A stretch of 64,000 nucleotides of DNA, taken from positions 868,001-932,000 of the forward strand of contig NZ_BAABAY010000001.1 of assembly GCF_039537665.1 (NCBI RefSeq), given 5' to 3'. Positions within the stretch are counted from its first letter, which is position 1; the number at the start of each line of letters is the position of its first letter. This document shows, in pieces, positions 62,239-64,000 of this stretch. This DNA is from Gaetbulibacter_A aestuarii. GTDB taxonomy: Bacteria; Bacteroidota; Bacteroidia; Flavobacteriales; Flavobacteriaceae. The notes beneath the pieces are model-generated. The model did not search any database and had not been told where the DNA came from. It was given only the letters and a program-made list of their open reading frames with translations. The translations under genes were made by a program, and so were the position numbers.

Positions 62239-64000
62239 CTAACGAGCTTGTTTATCGATTAAAGAAATGGTTTTCGAGGCTTTCTCATAATCTTCCTGCA
62301 TGGTTACAACCGTCATCGGGGTATAACGTGCCAGATCACAACTTTCAATAATGCTCAGAAAATCTTTGATGACATCGGGTTCTACCTGACGTTCTCGGAG
62401 TAATTCACTGATCTTATCCTTACTTAATTCACTGGTTTCAATATGAATTCGAGCTTTTAAATAATTGTGTACAGCTTTTTCCAAAGCAATGTAAAAGGCT
62501 TCTTTTTTACCCAGAGATTTTTTAGCAGCGCTCAAATATTTTTTCGCCAGTTTATCGGCCTTTCTGATCTTATTACCACGAACATCGGCATCACGAATAG
62601 CTTTGTTTCGACGTATTAAAATAGCGATCGGAATGGCAATAAAAGGTAAAAGCAATAAGATCCAGAACAAACGTGTATTGAAAAATGGTTCAGCATCGTT
62701 GCTAACAAAATTAGTTTTCGTCTTAATGAATGCAAACTGATCTTTGTTCAGCATTACAGGTTGTTTCGCACCACTGTTCAAAGCATTTTGGGCTTGTGCA
62801 TCGGCATTATTCAACGGTCCTTCTTTAACATCAACAACCATTTCGTCTGAAGAAAGTCTTTTATAAGTTTGAGATTTCAGATCAAAATATGAAAATGAAA
62901 TACTAGGTATGGGATATTTGCCTTTGTACTGTGGAACTACCGTATAGGTATCTGAAACATTGCCGCTCATACCACCCAGATTGGTGCTGATATTTTCTTT
63001 GTGCTCGGGTTCGTAAACCTCCAGAGAGCTTGGTAATGATACTTTTGGTAATTTAAATAACTTCAGGTTTCCATTACCTTTTACTTCTACTTTAATTTGC
63101 AATGATTCACCGGCATTCAAAGTGTTCTTTGTACTGCTAACATCAAAACTGTAATCCCCTACAGCACCTGTAAAATCGGCCGGTTTTCCTTTTTCTGGTA
63201 ATGGTTTTACATCAATAGTTTTGTTTCCGGCAGCAATAGTTCGGTTTACCCGTGTGAGCAAATAATTGCCAAAAATATCCCGGCGATTGGTGGGAACTCG
63301 CAAAGCCATATCTAAAACTAAAGGCTCAATATTCAGTTTGCCTGTTTTTTGTGGGTATAACACGGTTTTTCGAAGGATCAATGAGCGATAGGTTTCGCCA
63401 TTATAGGTCTCCGTTTGTACTCTTTGATTTTGAGTGTCTATATTCTGGCTCCAAAAATCATTATAACGTGGTGAATCCTTTTCGTTCCAGGTATCTACCT
63501 GAACACGAGGGGATACATATAATTTGTAAACTACTGTAATGGCCTCGTTGAGATAAGGGTTGGTTTTGGAAACCTCGGCAACTAAATGAATATTTTCAGA
63601 AGCCACATAATTTGGATCGTTGGGATCCGAGGGTTTGTCAACAGCTGCTGTTACTGTAATTTTTTGAGGAATGGTTTTATACACCTGGCCGTCAATAGTA
63701 ATAGAGGCCTGACCAATGGTGAATGTACCACGCTTGGTTGGTGTTAAAAAATAAGTATAGGTTTTTTTAAAGGTACGTACGCCATTGATCCATGAATTAC
63801 TTACGGATTGCTGAGGACCAATAACATTAAAGTCTGAAAAGTCGGGTGGATTGAAATTGTCACCATCCTTATTCATTTCAAATTCTATGCGCAAACGCTC
63901 GTTGATACCTAGCGTTGTTTTACTCACATTGGCTTTAAACTCCACCTGACCGGAAACGATTCCGGTTGTAAACACCAAAAGGGTGATAAGTATGTGTTTA
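62239..64000 (-). CDS. batD: BatD-like protein (5' end outside window)
   Basis: About 587 residues visible. The frame is open to the right edge and begins KHILITLLVFTTGIVSGQ, most of a signal peptide, so the true start lies just outside the window; the GTG near 63978 is internal. The N-terminal domain has FSDFNVIGPQQSVSNSWING and YTYFLTPTKRGTFTIGQASI, standard BatD strands, then Ig-like domains, a span at LFWILLLLPFIAIPIAILIR, and a cytoplasmic C-terminus. Likely upstream partners are the MoxR ATPase and BatA/B genes beyond the window. Confidence 0.88.
   Translation of the reverse strand, partial: KHILITLLVFTTGIVSGQVEFKANVSKTTLGINERLRIEFEMNKDGDNFNPPDFSDFNVIGPQQSVSNSWINGVRTFKKTYTYFLTPTKRGTFTIGQASITIDGQVYKTIPQKITVTAAVDKPSDPNDPNYVASENIHLVAEVSKTNPYLNEAITVVYKLYVSPRVQVDTWNEKDSPRYNDFWSQNIDTQNQRVQTETYNGETYRSLILRKTVLYPQKTGKLNIEPLVLDMALRVPTNRRDIFGNYLLTRVNRTIAAGNKTIDVKPLPEKGKPADFTGAVGDYSFDVSSTKNTLNAGESLQIKVEVKGNGNLKLFKLPKVSLPSSLEVYEPEHKENISTNLGGMSGNVSDTYTVVPQYKGKYPIPSISFSYFDLKSQTYKRLSSDEMVVDVKEGPLNNADAQAQNALNSGAKQPVMLNKDQFAFIKTKTNFVSNDAEPFFNTRLFWILLLLPFIAIPIAILIRRNKAIRDADVRGNKIRKADKLAKKYLSAAKKSLGKKEAFYIALEKAVHNYLKARIHIETSELSKDKISELLRERQVEPDVIKDFLSIIESCDLARYTPMTVVTMQEDYEKASKTISLIDKQAR

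Noticed and set aside
1..64000. CRISPR arrays, tRNA or rRNA genes, prophage or insertion sequences
   Set aside because: None was recognised: no regularly spaced direct repeats, no cloverleaf or rRNA segments, and no transposase or phage structural proteins.

Overview
The window looks like chromosome from a Bacteroidota member, most likely Flavobacteriaceae. The evidence is low GC, start codons without clear Shine-Dalgarno sequences, TAnnTTTG-type -7 promoter boxes, abundant short lipoproteins, a BatD/BatE pair, a GbsR-controlled RND pump, and a large family of short membrane proteins beginning MIKxFRNIRQKLL (DUF6090 type), which I know only from flavobacteria. No rRNA, tRNA, CRISPR array, transposase or phage gene was seen. 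Almost every gene lies on the minus strand.

Layout. 1-5 kb: a MATE transporter cut by the left edge, a universal stress protein, small membrane proteins, a zinc-ribbon protein preceded by three inverted repeats, a SpoIIAA/STAS-like protein and an MFS transporter. 5.0-31.6 kb: one co-directional island of signalling and membrane genes. In order of transcription it holds five DUF6090-type genes, a FIST-domain sensor, a soluble histidine kinase, a 1604-residue kinase with seven tandem GAF-like repeats, a Reg_prop/Y_Y_Y membrane kinase, a stand-alone response regulator, a response regulator fused to a class III nucleotide cyclase, a protein resembling the Pycsar membrane effector (PycTM), and then eleven more DUF6090-type genes with two unlisted 38-43-residue membrane ORFs among them. 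Junctions are mostly overlaps or gaps under 30 bp; the largest is 133 bp upstream of the FIST gene. 31.6-35.4 kb: a Tat-exported molybdopterin oxidoreductase, a DinB-like protein, a lipoprotein and a small membrane protein. 35.4-36.1 kb: gene-free dispersed repeats. 36-47.8 kb: an accessory block of secreted proteins and lipoproteins (amidohydrolase, polysaccharide deacetylase, esterase, TPR protein and several unknowns); two or three of these genes are followed at the stop codon by related hairpin repeats, as in gene cassettes. 47.8-54 kb: an RND efflux operon with its GbsR-type regulator and a readable promoter/operator. 54-64 kb: ordinary chromosome with pheS, CvpA, a carbonic anhydrase/SulP pair, the agmatine-to-putrescine pair aguA/aguB, and batE/batD cut by the right edge.

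How the genes may work together. The three kinases share almost the same catalytic core and are encoded beside two response regulators. One regulator carries a cyclase whose substrate-reading residues (Lys and Thr) predict ATP as substrate. The next gene encodes a PycTM-like protein; in Pycsar defence such proteins are opened by cyclic nucleotides. The simplest reading is a phosphorelay that drives cyclic-nucleotide production and acts at the inner membrane, embedded in a diversified array of single-span proteins with periplasmic C-termini. The domain calls rest on motifs I can see. The pathway is inference.
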